Shown: piece after piece, positions 35,491 through 45,451 of the stretch
Layout: each line of letters begins with the position of its first letter
How positions within the stretch are numbered: the first letter of the stretch is position 1
From: Opitutia bacterium
Lineage (GTDB): Bacteria > Verrucomicrobiota > Verrucomicrobiia > Opitutales > Opitutaceae
Assembly (NCBI GenBank): GCA_947474365.1
Contig: CANJIU010000012.1
Location: 1-64,000 of the forward strand
Direction: 5' to 3'
DNA length: 64,000 bases
The notes under the pieces: generated by a model
What the model saw: only the letters and a program-made list of their open reading frames with translations
Told to the model about the DNA's origin: nothing
Databases searched by the model: none
Program-made: the position numbers and the translations under genes

Positions 35491-38400
35491 TCAGGCCGCC
35501 ACTGATACCGCGCAGCGCGACGGTGTCGCCCGCAACGCCCGCTGCAGGTCCGCCGTCCGGACCGGCTTCGTCAAAAATTCTTCCATTCCCGCGGCGAAGC
35601 ACCCATCGCGGTCCTCGTTCGTGGCGTTGGCGGTCATCGCCACGATGCGGGGACGGGCGTTGGCAGGATGCCGCAGGCAAATTTCCCGCGCCGCCTGCAA
35701 GCCGTCCATCTCGGGCATCTGCATGTCCATCAGAACAAGGTCGTACGGGCGCCGCGCGACGGCCGCACAGGCCTCCCTGCCGTTTTCCGCAATGTCGGCG
35801 CCATAACCGAGCCGTTTCAACATCAACAAGGCCACCCGCCGGTTCACGGGGTTGTCTTCCGCCACAAGGATCGCGAGAGGGTGTTCCTCCGCCATCGCCG
35901 CGCCTTCCGTCACCGGGGCCGGCCGCTCCGCCCGCTGACCGTGCATTGCCTCCATGAGAACATCAAAGAGCACGCCGGCCTTGACCGGCTTGCCGACAAA
36001 TCCGGCGACCCCCGCGTCCTCGGTCCCACGTGACCAGCCTGGTCGGGTCAGCAACGCGACGGGGAGCGGGCACGTGGATTGGGCGCGGCGAATTTGGGTG
36101 ACGGCTTCCGGGGCGCCTGAATCCGGCATCTCCACGTCGACCAGGGCGAAATCAAACGCCCCTTCGCGAGCAATCACGGCCGAAGCTTCGCTCACCGTGG
36201 CGACCGCCCGTGGAACAAGTCCCCAGCCGATAAACTGCTGGCAGAGCACGCGGCAACTCGTCGCATTGTCATCCAAGATGAGCACGCGTTTGCCGGCCAG
36301 CGACGACACACGGCCGACCGAAAACCGGCGCGGCTCGAAGGCCACCGGTTTGGCTTCGATTTCGAACTGAAAGACGCTGCCCAGCCCTGTGGAACTTTCC
36401 GCCCAGATCCGGCCGTTCATCAAGCCGACGATGCGTTTGCAGATCGCGAGGCCAAGACCGGTGCCGCCGAATTGCCGATGGGTCGACGCGTCAACCTGGC
36501 TGAAGGTTTTGAAGAGGCGGTCCATGCCTTCGGGCGGAATGCCGATACCAGAATCGTGGATGGCGAACTTCAATCGAACTCCGTCACCGTCGCTGCCTAC
36601 CGCCGAGACGGACAGGAGCACTTCACCCCTCGCAGTGAATTTTACCGCGTTGCTCAGCAGATTAACCAAGACTTGGCGCAGCCTGGTCTCGTCGCCCTGA
36701 ATCATCTCCGGCACGCCACTTTGGATCGCGCACAGCACATCGATCCGCTTCTCCGCCGCGCGGCCCGCCAGGACGTCCAGCGCCGACTCGACGCAAACGC
36801 GCAGATCAAACGATCGCTGCTCGAGCTCGAGCCGACCCGACTCAATCTCGGTATAGTCGAGGATGTCGTTGATCAGTGCGAGCAAGCCGTCGCCGCTGGA
36901 ACGAATGGTCTCGGAAAACTCCCTCTGCTCGTCCGTCAGGTTTGTCCCGAGCAAGAATCCGCTCATGCCGATAATCGCGTTGAGCGGGGTGCGGATTTCG
37001 TGGCTCATGTTCGCCAGAAACTCTGACTTGGCGACGGTCGCCGCCGCCGCATCCTGCGCGAGCAGGTTGGCCCGGCTGAGCGCGTCTTCGAGCTGGCCGT
37101 TCAGGTCCACAGCGGCAGCATGCGATCGTGCAACCTCCGCCTGCGCCCGGCGCTCGGCGGTCACGTCCCAATTTACCCCGACCATGCGAAGGGGGTGTCC
37201 CTCGGGATCCCGCTGCAATTGCGCGCTGGCGCAAATCTCGCGCTCCTCCCCGTCCGGCCGAACGATGCGAAACGATGTTGTGAACTCCGCCCTGCCCTCC
37301 ATCGCCTCCCGTTGTTCTCGACCGACCCTCGCCACGTCGTCTGGGTGAATCCGCCCGAGCCAGGTTTGGCATCGGCCGTCAAATTCCGCCGGGGTGAGCC
37401 CATAGAGACTGTACATGCGTTGGTCCCACACGAGGAGGTCGCCCCGGATGTCATGATCCCATATTCCCACCTGCGCCGCATCGGTGGCGAGTTGCAGGCG
37501 CTCGGTGAGTGACTGGAGACGAAGCTCGATGACCTTGCGGTCGGTGATATCGACCGAGTGCCCCACCAGGCGCACAACCCGCCCGCTGGAATCGCGCGAC
37601 GCAGTGAGCCGCGTATGCCACCAGCGCGGACCTCCCTCCGCCAGGAACGACTCCTCAGCTTCCATCGGCCCAATCGATTGCACTCCGAGGCGGAAACACG
37701 TGCACAGACTCTCCGCCAATTCTTCGGAAATCTGCGGCCTGAGTTCATGCGGCGTCCGGCCGTGCATGTCGTCGGCCTGGATGCCGGTGAGGCGTTCGTA
37801 GGCCGGATTTACCGCGAGGAATCGGAATTCCCCCCCGGCAGTGACGTCGATCACGAATACGCCGAGATCCGCTCCCGAAAATACATTCCGCAGAAGCATC
37901 CGGCTCTCTTCATTCGACTGGTTCGCCAGCTTCTCGTTGGTGACGTCGTTGATCACACCGTACCAGAGGACCGCACCGTCAGCCGGTCGCTCCGTCGTCG
38001 CATCGCCACAGTGCCACCGCACCGTACCGTCGGCCAACTGGATCCGGTATTCGCAGTGCCAAGGTGAAACCGTGCGGGCGGAGTCATCAAGAGCGCGCCC
38101 CACCCGCTCGACGTCTCCCGGATGAATCCGGTTCCACACCGCGGAAAAATCCACGATTGCCGGACTCGCTCCCATCCCGAAAACCTCGCGGATCCGCTCG
38201 CTCACATAGAGGAAGCTGCGCCTCCCATCCGGCTCCTGTCTCAGTTGGAACTGCATGCCAGCAACGTTCGCCGCGATCTGCAAGGAACGGTGCTCAAGCT
38301 CCCGGGAGCGCTCCTCTGCGATCTCCCGCTGGCGACACTCGTGTGCGAGGCGCGCCTTCCAGCGGCGGTTGGCCCGCACGATCAAGCCTCCGGCGACCAC

Positions 38401-38526
38401 GAGCGCTCCTGCGCCCAAGGTCACCCAGAGTGACAGGTTTTGGATGATCGCAATCAATGAAAGGTAGCAATGAAGAGGGTCCGGGGTCTCCTTCGCCCCT
38501 CCCTCATCGGCACGCGCCCATCCCAC
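35491..38526 (-). CDS. Hybrid sensor histidine kinase with two receiver domains
   Basis: A 1011-residue signalling protein. One membrane helix (about 29-50) is followed by three PAS domains (about 85-195, 205-335 and 345-470), a coiled linker, HisKA with phospho-acceptor His509 in SHEIRTPLNAI, HATPase_c (N box LVNLLSNAVKF, then DSGIGIP and FGGTGLGLAI), and two C-terminal receivers with predicted phospho-acceptors Asp797 (LVDVEMPDSG) and Asp934 (LMDMQMPEMDG). It has no output domain and no Hpt, so it would pass phosphate to a partner encoded elsewhere. With only a short N-terminal tail, sensing is probably cytoplasmic through the PAS domains. The start is a GTG; a later start is possible. It is divergent from the second kinase across 240 bp. 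Confidence 0.92.
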   Translation of the reverse strand: MGWARADEGGAKETPDPLHCYLSLIAIIQNLSLWVTLGAGALVVAGGLIVRANRRWKARLAHECRQREIAEERSRELEHRSLQIAANVAGMQFQLRQEPDGRRSFLYVSERIREVFGMGASPAIVDFSAVWNRIHPGDVERVGRALDDSARTVSPWHCEYRIQLADGTVRWHCGDATTERPADGAVLWYGVINDVTNEKLANQSNEESRMLLRNVFSGADLGVFVIDVTAGGEFRFLAVNPAYERLTGIQADDMHGRTPHELRPQISEELAESLCTCFRLGVQSIGPMEAEESFLAEGGPRWWHTRLTASRDSSGRVVRLVGHSVDITDRKVIELRLQSLTERLQLATDAAQVGIWDHDIRGDLLVWDQRMYSLYGLTPAEFDGRCQTWLGRIHPDDVARVGREQREAMEGRAEFTTSFRIVRPDGEEREICASAQLQRDPEGHPLRMVGVNWDVTAERRAQAEVARSHAAAVDLNGQLEDALSRANLLAQDAAAATVAKSEFLANMSHEIRTPLNAIIGMSGFLLGTNLTDEQREFSETIRSSGDGLLALINDILDYTEIESGRLELEQRSFDLRVCVESALDVLAGRAAEKRIDVLCAIQSGVPEMIQGDETRLRQVLVNLLSNAVKFTARGEVLLSVSAVGSDGDGVRLKFAIHDSGIGIPPEGMDRLFKTFSQVDASTHRQFGGTGLGLAICKRIVGLMNGRIWAESSTGLGSVFQFEIEAKPVAFEPRRFSVGRVSSLAGKRVLILDDNATSCRVLCQQFIGWGLVPRAVATVSEASAVIAREGAFDFALVDVEMPDSGAPEAVTQIRRAQSTCPLPVALLTRPGWSRGTEDAGVAGFVGKPVKAGVLFDVLMEAMHGQRAERPAPVTEGAAMAEEHPLAILVAEDNPVNRRVALLMLKRLGYGADIAENGREACAAVARRPYDLVLMDMQMPEMDGLQAAREICLRHPANARPRIVAMTANATNEDRDGCFAAGMEEFLTKPVRTADLQRALRATPSRCAVSVAA

Positions 38527-38555
38527 CTTAACCCGGAGACGTCACAAAGTTTTCG

Positions 38556-38574
38556 GTAAAAGCCGGGGCTTTAC
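38556..38574. promoter_or_regulatory. Near-palindrome between the divergent kinase genes
   Basis: GTAAAAGCC-GG-GGCTTTAC, an inverted repeat with one extra A in the left arm. It lies 30 nt upstream of the minus-strand kinase start and within the 240-bp divergent region, so it could be an operator; this is inference only. Confidence 0.35.
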
Positions 38575-38631
38575 GGCGCTCGTTCCTCGTTGTTCGCCGG
38601 CCAATCCTTCCATCCTCTCCCCAATTTTTTC

Positions 38632-38658
38632 TCAAGTCCGGCCCGGAGTGTCCGATCA
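38632..38658 (+). promoter_or_regulatory. Possible sigma-28 (FliA)-type promoter
   Basis: TCAAGTCC, 11 nt, then TCCGATCA. The bacterial sigma-28 consensus is TAAAGTTT (TCAAG in several species), 11 nt, GCCGATAA. Spacing is exact and the core elements TCAAG and CCGAT are present. It points towards the plus-strand kinase, with a leader of about 100 nt, and would link that kinase to the flagellar regulon. A chance match remains possible. Confidence 0.4.
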
Positions 38659-38766
38659 CCGGGGATGATACCCGAATTGCAGGCATTTGTCCCCGACCGA
38701 CGCCCAAACGATTCCCGTTTCATTGCCCTTGCCCCGGCGGAGCCCTAGGCGCTTTCATTGGTGCTG

Positions 38767-41700
38767 ATGTCGCTCGAAGACAAACTTCGCCGGACCGCGG
38801 GCTGGCTCGGCGCCCTTGTCAGCGTGGTCGGACTGATTGCGCTGCTCGGCGGACTGGCCGGCTTGGACCCGCTCGGTCACTTGCGTCCGTCGCTGTTGCC
38901 GATGAAACTGACCACGGCGATGTGCCTCGCCCTGGCGGGGGCCGCGCTTTTTCTGCGAACTCAGCGCCGGCTCGCCGCCGCCACACGAGTCACCGCCGTC
39001 GCTTCATTGGCGATTGCACTCATTGCGTTACTTGCTGGGTCGCTGCCCGCGCTTTCTGACTTCGGGGTCGCACTGCTGGGTCTCATGGGGCGCCCCGCGA
39101 ACCTGCCAGCGGCGGCCAATATTAGCACCCGCCTGGCGGTTGCCCTTACCGCCATTACCATTGCGGTCGTTCTGCTGCATCAACAGCACCCTTTCCACCA
39201 GCGGATCGCTGCGTGGCTGGCCAACTTCGTCCTTGCCGCCGCCGTCGCCGGACTGATCGGGCGCGAGCTGATTGGGTTCCCCGGGGTTACGGATCCCTTT
39301 CGTTACGGTCTGCACGAGGGACTGGCGTTGATTTTCCTGAGCATAGCGACGATTCTGGCCCGGCCGGAAGCGACGCACGTCCACACCCTCTTTTCCGAAT
39401 CGCCTGCCGGCCTGTTTGCCCGGCGTCTCTTTCTAGGCGTCGCGATCGTGCCACTTGGCCTCGCCGTCCTGTTTGTGTTGGTACTGAATCGAAATCTGCT
39501 TGGCGCGTCCGATGCCGTCGCGCTCCTCGCCATCGGTCTCGTTTTCGCCGGTTTCGTCGTCTCACTTTTTTCCATCGGCGCGATCGTCGATGTGCAGGAG
39601 GAACGCGAATCGTCGGAACGGGCGCGGTTGCTGTTGACCGCTCGCCTGCAGGATCAGGCGGCCCAGCTGCACGAGACCGTGAGCCGCCGCACCCAGGAAT
39701 TGCGCGACGCCAACGCCAGCCTGCGGGCCGCGGCCGAATCAAACGCGCTGCTCGCCCTGGTCGCACAGCACAGCACGAACGGCGTGATCATCACGGATGC
39801 GGACGGGCGCATCGAATGGGTGAACGCGGCGTTTACGGTGATAACCGGATTTGAGCTCGAGGAAATCCGCGGACGAAAACCCGGTCATTTCCTGCAGGGG
39901 CCGGAGACCGATCCGGCGGCCGTCAGGCGGCTGCGGGAGGCCGAGTCCCGCGGCACCGCATGCCGGGTCGAGATCCTCAATTACCGGAAAAACGGAACCA
40001 CGTTCTGGCAGATCGTCGACATGCAGCCCGTGCGAGACCATTCGGGCCGGTTGATCAATTTCGTTGCGAACCAAACCGACATCACCTCGGAACGTCTGCA
40101 CCAAGGCCGGTTGCAGCACTTGAACCAGCGGTTTTCCCTCGCGACCCGCGCCGCCGAACTCGGTGTCTGGGAATGGGACGCCGTGACCCAACAGCACAGC
40201 TGGGACGAGCGCACCCTGGAAATCTACGGGATTCGGGCGGCGGATTTCAAAGGCACCTTCGAGGAGTGGTCGCGCCGTCTTCACCCCCAGGATTTCGCGG
40301 CGGCCGCGGCCCAGATGCATGCGATCATGGCTGTTGGCGACAATTACGAGCACGAGTTTCGCATCCTTCGGGCCAACGACGGCGCCGAGCGGCAGATCCA
40401 GTCGCGCGCCATCGCCCAACGCGACGAGCACGGCAAGCTCCTCCGCATCACTGGCACGGATCGCGATGTGACCGCGGAACGCGAAGCGACCCAAAAAATC
40501 AACGTCCTGAACGAACGCCTGCGCCTCGCCCTCCGCTCGTCGAACTACGGCGTTTGGGAATATGATATCCTGACCGGGCGGCGGAACTGGGATGAACGTG
40601 TGCTTGAAATTTTCGGACGCACCGCCTCCGAGTTTGACGGATCCGTCGACTTCTGGCTGAACGCCCTGCATCCCGACGACCGGGCTCCGGCCGCCCTGCA
40701 CCTCCGACAGGTCGTGACCGGCGAACTGCCCGACTACAAGGCGGAGTTCCGCGTTGTCCGCCCGGACGGCACCGTGCGTCACGTCGAATCAAACGGTTAC
40801 GTACAACGCGACGCGCGCGGAAAACCCGTGCGGCTGGTCGGCCTGAAACGCGACGTGACGGAGGCCAGACAAATGGCTCAGGCACTGGAGCTCGCCGAGC
40901 AACGCTGGCAACTGGCAATCGAAGGCACCAACGATTCGATTTGGGACTGGTCCATTGAAACGGGGCACATTTATCACGACGAGCGCTGGGCGCACATGCT
41001 CGGCTATCCCTCCGATGGGCTGAAGAGCACCATCGATGGATGGAAATCCCTCGTCCATCCCGACGACGCCGCCGCCAACGAGGAGGCGTTGGCGGAACAT
41101 CTGGCGGGACTGGCCTCGTTCTACCAGCACGAACTCCGGATGCGGGCAAAGGATGGTACGTGGCGTTGGATTCTCGATCGGGGCAAGGTCGTGCAACGCA
41201 CCGCTGAGGGAAGGCCCCTTCGCATGGTGGGCACCCACACCGACATCACCGCGCGCAAGGAACTTGAGGAGCGCCTGCAGAAAACCGAGGCGCTGGCCAA
41301 CGAGGTGAGCCACCTCGCTCAAATCGGTGGATGGGAGTTCGATTTTGTAGAGTCACGGGTGACGTGGACGGAAGGTGCCCGGCGGATTTTTCAGGTTGAA
41401 GACGATTTTCAACCCACATTGGCGAGCGCCGGAGTGTTTTTCCCGCCGGAAGCGTTCGCGTTGCTACAAGCGACGTTTGCACGGGCAACGCCGGAGGAGC
41501 CGTCGATCGACGTGGTGGTTCCACTTCTGACCGCGAAGGCGCGGCAACGCTGGGTGCGCATCCTCGGTCGCCATGAATTCCGAATCCGTCGGGCGATCCG
41601 GGTGCACGGCGCCATTCAAGATGTGACCGAGCAGCACGAGGGCGAGTCCTCGCGGCGCGAATTGGAGTCTCAGTTGTTCCAGGCGCAGAAAATGGAGACA

Positions 41701-42828
41701 CTCGGCACGCTGGCCGGCGGCATCGCGCACGACTTCAACAATCTGCTCACCGGGATCATCGGATATCACGAATTAGCCGCCGACTCGGTGCCCGACGATC
41801 ATCCGGCGCGGCTCTGCCTGAGTGAAGCCCGCAATGCCAGCCTGCGCGCCCGGGAGCTGGTTGAACAAATCCTCACCTTTGGACGGCAGGGTGCCGGAGT
41901 CGACCATGGGCCCCTCGACCTTGCGGTGGTCGTAGAGGAGGCGCGCCGCTTCCTGCGCTCCACCGTCCCGACCAACATCACCATCGACGTCGCCTGCACA
42001 CCGGAGTGCGGCCTGGTTCTGGCCGACGCCACCCAGATCCACCAGGTACTGCTAAACCTGGGCTCAAACGCCGCGCACGCGATGCGCGAACATGGCGGCT
42101 CCCTGCGGATCGCACTCGCGCCGGCGGGGATCAGCTCCGAGCTCGCACTTTCGCTCGGGGCGGCGCCGGCAAACCGGTACGTTTGCCTGTCCGTCAGCGA
42201 CACCGGCCACGGCATGGACGAATCGACCCGCCGCCGCATCTTCGATCCGTTTTTTACCACGAAGAACTCGCGGGAGGGCACCGGCTTGGGCCTGGCAGTC
42301 GTGCACGGCATCGTGCGGTCCCACCGCGGCGCCATCGACGTCGAAAGCGCGCCCGGCCAGGGTGCGACCTTTCACATCTATCTGCCAACCGCCGACGACC
42401 ATGATCCCAAGGGCAATCTGGCCGTCGAAAGCGCGCCCTTCGGCGAGGGCGAATTCGTGTGTGTGGTCGACGACGAAGAGGTGGTTGCCAGCTGCACCAA
42501 GTTGGTTCTCGAAAATCGCGGCTACCGCGCCCTCGTCTTTGACTCCGCCGAACAATGTCTCGCGGCGCTGCAAACGAATTCCCGCCTTTGCTCCGTGCTG
42601 CTTACGGATCAAACAATGCCGGGAATGCAGGGAACCCAACTGGCCGCCGAGATGCGCCGGACAATCCCGGACCTCCCGGTGGTGATCATGTCAGGCTATT
42701 TCTCGAAGATTTCACCGCAGGCCCTCGACGAACTCGGGCAGGTGGAGCTGCTCGCGAAACCGTTCACGACCGATGAACTCGGCCACGCAATTCACCGCGC
42801 GCTCCATCCGCCTCCCACCCCGGCCTGA
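38767..42828 (+). CDS. Membrane hybrid histidine kinase, five PAS domains and receiver
   Basis: A 1353-residue protein. The N-terminus is an integral membrane module of about eight helices (about 10-275), then a short coiled coil and five PAS domains (about 325-440, 450-570, 575-695, 700-820 and 830-955). HisKA follows with His988 in GGIAHDFNNLLTGIIGYHEL, then HATPase_c (QVLLNLGSNAAHAM, GTGLGLAVVHGIV) and one receiver with Asp1281 (LLTDQTMPGMQG). The HDFNN-type H box is common in kinases carrying an attached receiver. The first PAS resembles a LOV domain (GHFLQGPETD) but lacks the photoactive Cys. ATG 38767 is preferred; three in-frame codons upstream (TTG, GTG, CTG) are less likely. It is convergent with the MFS gene, 11 bp apart. 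Confidence 0.92.
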   Translation: MSLEDKLRRTAGWLGALVSVVGLIALLGGLAGLDPLGHLRPSLLPMKLTTAMCLALAGAALFLRTQRRLAAATRVTAVASLAIALIALLAGSLPALSDFGVALLGLMGRPANLPAAANISTRLAVALTAITIAVVLLHQQHPFHQRIAAWLANFVLAAAVAGLIGRELIGFPGVTDPFRYGLHEGLALIFLSIATILARPEATHVHTLFSESPAGLFARRLFLGVAIVPLGLAVLFVLVLNRNLLGASDAVALLAIGLVFAGFVVSLFSIGAIVDVQEERESSERARLLLTARLQDQAAQLHETVSRRTQELRDANASLRAAAESNALLALVAQHSTNGVIITDADGRIEWVNAAFTVITGFELEEIRGRKPGHFLQGPETDPAAVRRLREAESRGTACRVEILNYRKNGTTFWQIVDMQPVRDHSGRLINFVANQTDITSERLHQGRLQHLNQRFSLATRAAELGVWEWDAVTQQHSWDERTLEIYGIRAADFKGTFEEWSRRLHPQDFAAAAAQMHAIMAVGDNYEHEFRILRANDGAERQIQSRAIAQRDEHGKLLRITGTDRDVTAEREATQKINVLNERLRLALRSSNYGVWEYDILTGRRNWDERVLEIFGRTASEFDGSVDFWLNALHPDDRAPAALHLRQVVTGELPDYKAEFRVVRPDGTVRHVESNGYVQRDARGKPVRLVGLKRDVTEARQMAQALELAEQRWQLAIEGTNDSIWDWSIETGHIYHDERWAHMLGYPSDGLKSTIDGWKSLVHPDDAAANEEALAEHLAGLASFYQHELRMRAKDGTWRWILDRGKVVQRTAEGRPLRMVGTHTDITARKELEERLQKTEALANEVSHLAQIGGWEFDFVESRVTWTEGARRIFQVEDDFQPTLASAGVFFPPEAFALLQATFARATPEEPSIDVVVPLLTAKARQRWVRILGRHEFRIRRAIRVHGAIQDVTEQHEGESSRRELESQLFQAQKMETLGTLAGGIAHDFNNLLTGIIGYHELAADSVPDDHPARLCLSEARNASLRARELVEQILTFGRQGAGVDHGPLDLAVVVEEARRFLRSTVPTNITIDVACTPECGLVLADATQIHQVLLNLGSNAAHAMREHGGSLRIALAPAGISSELALSLGAAPANRYVCLSVSDTGHGMDESTRRRIFDPFFTTKNSREGTGLGLAVVHGIVRSHRGAIDVESAPGQGATFHIYLPTADDHDPKGNLAVESAPFGEGEFVCVVDDEEVVASCTKLVLENRGYRALVFDSAEQCLAALQTNSRLCSVLLTDQTMPGMQGTQLAAEMRRTIPDLPVVIMSGYFSKISPQALDELGQVELLAKPFTTDELGHAIHRALHPPPTPA

Positions 42829-42839
42829 CCGGGACCGGT

Positions 42840-44093
42840 CTATTGCGGCAGCGGTTTCCCCTTGGTCTCGGGAGCAAACCAGATGACGACGAGACCCAAG
42901 GCGTAGATCAGAGTGATGACCGCGCCGGCCTTGGCATAGCTGCCGTCAAATGTCTGCATCAGCACTCCCATCTGGAGCGCGCCGATGGCGGCAAAAATCC
43001 GGCCCGCATTGTACGACAATCCCTGCCCGGTCGCCCGCACCCGCGTCGGGAAGAGCTCCGGCAGGTAGAGCGGCAGCCATCCGTAAAATGCCGCCGTCAG
43101 GCCTCCCACCACAAACGTGAGCGCGAGAAACGGAGTGCCGTAGGAGTCGATCCCGCGGAACAGCCACGCACACGAGAGCAGCGACCCGAGACAGAGGAGA
43201 AAATACGCCAGCCGCCGGCTGATAAATCCGCCGATCCACGCGCCGAGCAAACAGCCGACCACGGCGCCCACCGCCGAACTCGCCTGCGTGTAGGCCTTCG
43301 CCGTTGGCACCGCGCCGTTCGTCATCTTGTCCGCCCAGAGCGGCAGCCATTGCACGGATCCCCAGGTGCCAATCAATGCGATCGACGAAAGCAGGATCGC
43401 CATCAGCGTCCACTTCAGCAACGGCGGCGACATCACCTCGGTGAGCGGACGGTTCGGCGTGGTGCTGTTCTTCACCGAGTCCTGCCATTTCTCGGACTCA
43501 TGCACAAACATGCTGATCGCCAGCGTCAGCAGCGCCGGCGCCGCGCCGACCAGCGCGACCCACCGCCACGATTCGATCGTTACCTTGAAAAAGAGCCCGA
43601 TCACCGCGATCGAGGCGAAGCCTACGTTGGCCGCCGCGCCGATGATTCCCGCCATGAGCGGGCGGTGCTTCTCCGGCCACACCTCCATCACGAGCGCCAC
43701 GCCGAGCGACCACTCCCCGCCCATGCCGAGTGCTGCAACGAACCGGCTGCCAGCGAGGTGCCATGGCTCGGTCGCGAAATAGATCAGACCGGTAAAGACC
43801 GAGTAGCAAAGGATGCTGAGCGACATCGCGCGTACCCGCCCAATTTTGTCCCCCAGCCAGCCAAAGACGACGCCACCCAGGGCTGCACCGATTAGAAAGG
43901 CGAACGTCGCATAGCTCATCCATTTGCCGATGAACACGTCCGTGACGGTCAGCCCGTGGGCCGCTTGAATCTGCTGCAAGGCGGGCCGCGCGATGAGCGG
44001 GAAAATGCCCATCTCCAGTCCGTCAAACATCCAGCCGAGAAAGGCGGCGGCCAGGACGGTGTAGAGCCGTAGATTGTCGTTCTTTTTTTCCAT
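42840..44093 (-). CDS. MFS transporter (sugar/acid symporter type)
   Basis: A 417-residue inner-membrane transporter of the major facilitator superfamily with 12 predicted helices. Family motifs: the loop 2-3 motif GWLGDKIGRVRAMSLSIL, the region ALGMGGEWSLGVALVME in helix 4, and the repeated motif in the second half (YLPELFPTRVRATGQGLSYN). This pattern fits the metabolite:H+ / sugar-porter-like subgroup that includes sialate and aromatic-acid carriers; the substrate cannot be read from sequence. The DUF6807 gene is immediately upstream on the same strand (42 bp), so the two are probably co-transcribed and the solute may relate to that protein's target. There is no Shine-Dalgarno sequence; the leader is pyrimidine-rich. 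Confidence 0.88.
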   Translation of the reverse strand: MEKKNDNLRLYTVLAAAFLGWMFDGLEMGIFPLIARPALQQIQAAHGLTVTDVFIGKWMSYATFAFLIGAALGGVVFGWLGDKIGRVRAMSLSILCYSVFTGLIYFATEPWHLAGSRFVAALGMGGEWSLGVALVMEVWPEKHRPLMAGIIGAAANVGFASIAVIGLFFKVTIESWRWVALVGAAPALLTLAISMFVHESEKWQDSVKNSTTPNRPLTEVMSPPLLKWTLMAILLSSIALIGTWGSVQWLPLWADKMTNGAVPTAKAYTQASSAVGAVVGCLLGAWIGGFISRRLAYFLLCLGSLLSCAWLFRGIDSYGTPFLALTFVVGGLTAAFYGWLPLYLPELFPTRVRATGQGLSYNAGRIFAAIGALQMGVLMQTFDGSYAKAGAVITLIYALGLVVIWFAPETKGKPLPQ

Positions 44094-44135
44094 GATGAGG
44101 GAGGGGCGATGGCGGGGGTGGTGAGTGGCGAAAAA

Positions 44136-45350
44136 TCAGCGCGCGGCTTCCAGCTTCACCTCAGGTTGCAGCGCATAACCGTTCCAATAAGCGTCGATCG
44201 CCCGCTGGTCCGGGGCTCCATCGCTGGCGACGAAGCGGAACCGCACTACGTAGGGCTTGCCCGGTTCAATCGCGAAGTCGCCGAGTTGCTGCGGGACATA
44301 CGACAGGTACGGCATGTTGGGATGCAGCCGCATGGGCTGCGGTGCCCGAAAATTCCCCGGATGCCCGAGAACCGCCGTGCCGGCGACGGCGCCACCGATC
44401 TGCCCGCCCAAGTAGCACCACCGCCCGCGGGTCGCGTTGCCTTTCACCCGATCAGTCTCCCCTTCCGAGGTAAGGAAAACCGCCCCGCTCTCGCCGTTCC
44501 ACTCCGCCGCCCCGCGAAAACCGAAACCACCATAATGGTACTTCGGCAGCAGCAGCGGATCGTTCGTCGCGCAAGTCTGGGTCACTTCGAGATCGAAAAC
44601 CGTTGCCGGCACACCGCCACCACCCGCCACCAGGTAGGCCGTCACTCTCCACGTCTCGTTCAGCACCGTCACCGGCGCCGGCCCTGAGAGATCGACCATC
44701 TTCAGGCGGGATTCAAAACCACCGTGCACCGGTCCACTCCAGGTCCGATCCAACGCGACGAAATCTTCCGCGCCGGTCTTCGCCTGCATGTTCCAAAAAT
44801 CCGGACTCCGTCCCTGGAAGCTCGTCTTGGTCCACGGCGACCAGATTCCGTGGTGATGGACGTGGTTCGAGGGGTAGTCATCGGTCACAATCTTTCCCGC
44901 CGGGCTGTACACCGGATGGATGTAGCCGGCGCGTTTGAACTCCGGCGCGATGTCCGCGCGCGGCAACGCTTCCCTGTCCATCTGGTAATCGAAAGCGGGC
45001 CGGCCGGCCACCAACACGCGAACGCGCTGCCGATCGGACGTCACGGCAACCCCACCGGATGCTTTCGCGGGGGCAGCCTGCAGCTGGAATTCCAGCGACT
45101 GGCCGGCCTTTTGCGCCGGCACGACCAATCGGGCGGTACCGTCACTGTCGACCTGGAGCGGATACACACCGTCCGAACCGCGCGCGCTCGTCGCCCCGCG
45201 GGCGTCAGGGGGGAGCTTCACGACAATCACCTGAGCCGCGCGATCGACGCCAACCGGCGCAACCGTCAGGCGGTAATCCCTGGCAAACGCGGACGAAACG
45301 ATGAGGGCTGCGACGGCGAGTGAGGCGGCCAGACGTCGGAAATTTTCCAT
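44136..45350 (-). CDS. DUF6807 (PmoA-family) secreted protein
   Basis: A 404-residue protein with a signal peptide (cleavage after the region ending SSAFA, about residue 23). The first 100 residues form a beta-rich domain, followed by the DUF6807/PmoA-family region with the motif DDYPSNHVHHHGIWSPW, the segment WNMQAKTGAEDF and WNGESGAVFLTSEGETDR. The family is common beside sugar-catabolism genes in Verrucomicrobia and Planctomycetes; the old name 'methane oxygenase PmoA' is misleading, and the function is unknown. The His cluster could bind metal. It is first in a likely two-gene operon with the MFS transporter. ATG 45350 gives the signal peptide; a longer open frame upstream is not protein-like. 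Confidence 0.82.
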   Translation of the reverse strand: MENFRRLAASLAVAALIVSSAFARDYRLTVAPVGVDRAAQVIVVKLPPDARGATSARGSDGVYPLQVDSDGTARLVVPAQKAGQSLEFQLQAAPAKASGGVAVTSDRQRVRVLVAGRPAFDYQMDREALPRADIAPEFKRAGYIHPVYSPAGKIVTDDYPSNHVHHHGIWSPWTKTSFQGRSPDFWNMQAKTGAEDFVALDRTWSGPVHGGFESRLKMVDLSGPAPVTVLNETWRVTAYLVAGGGGVPATVFDLEVTQTCATNDPLLLPKYHYGGFGFRGAAEWNGESGAVFLTSEGETDRVKGNATRGRWCYLGGQIGGAVAGTAVLGHPGNFRAPQPMRLHPNMPYLSYVPQQLGDFAIEPGKPYVVRFRFVASDGAPDQRAIDAYWNGYALQPEVKLEAAR

Positions 45351-45451
45351 GGAGTAGGCGACGAGCAAACCTCCACGAAGCCAGACGCCCAAGTCACATG
45401 CAAGCCTCCGCACGCGTCGATGCCCGCGCTGGGTCAGCCGCCCACTGTCTC

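Noticed and set aside
39763-40095. LOV blue-light photoreceptor domain in the plus-strand kinase
   Set aside because: The segment GHFLQGPETD resembles LOV, but the cysteine that forms the flavin adduct is replaced, so it is an ordinary PAS domain.
44136-45350. Methane mono-oxygenase subunit (from the family nickname PmoA)
   Set aside because: The protein is a secreted DUF6807 member with no relation to membrane methane mono-oxygenase.
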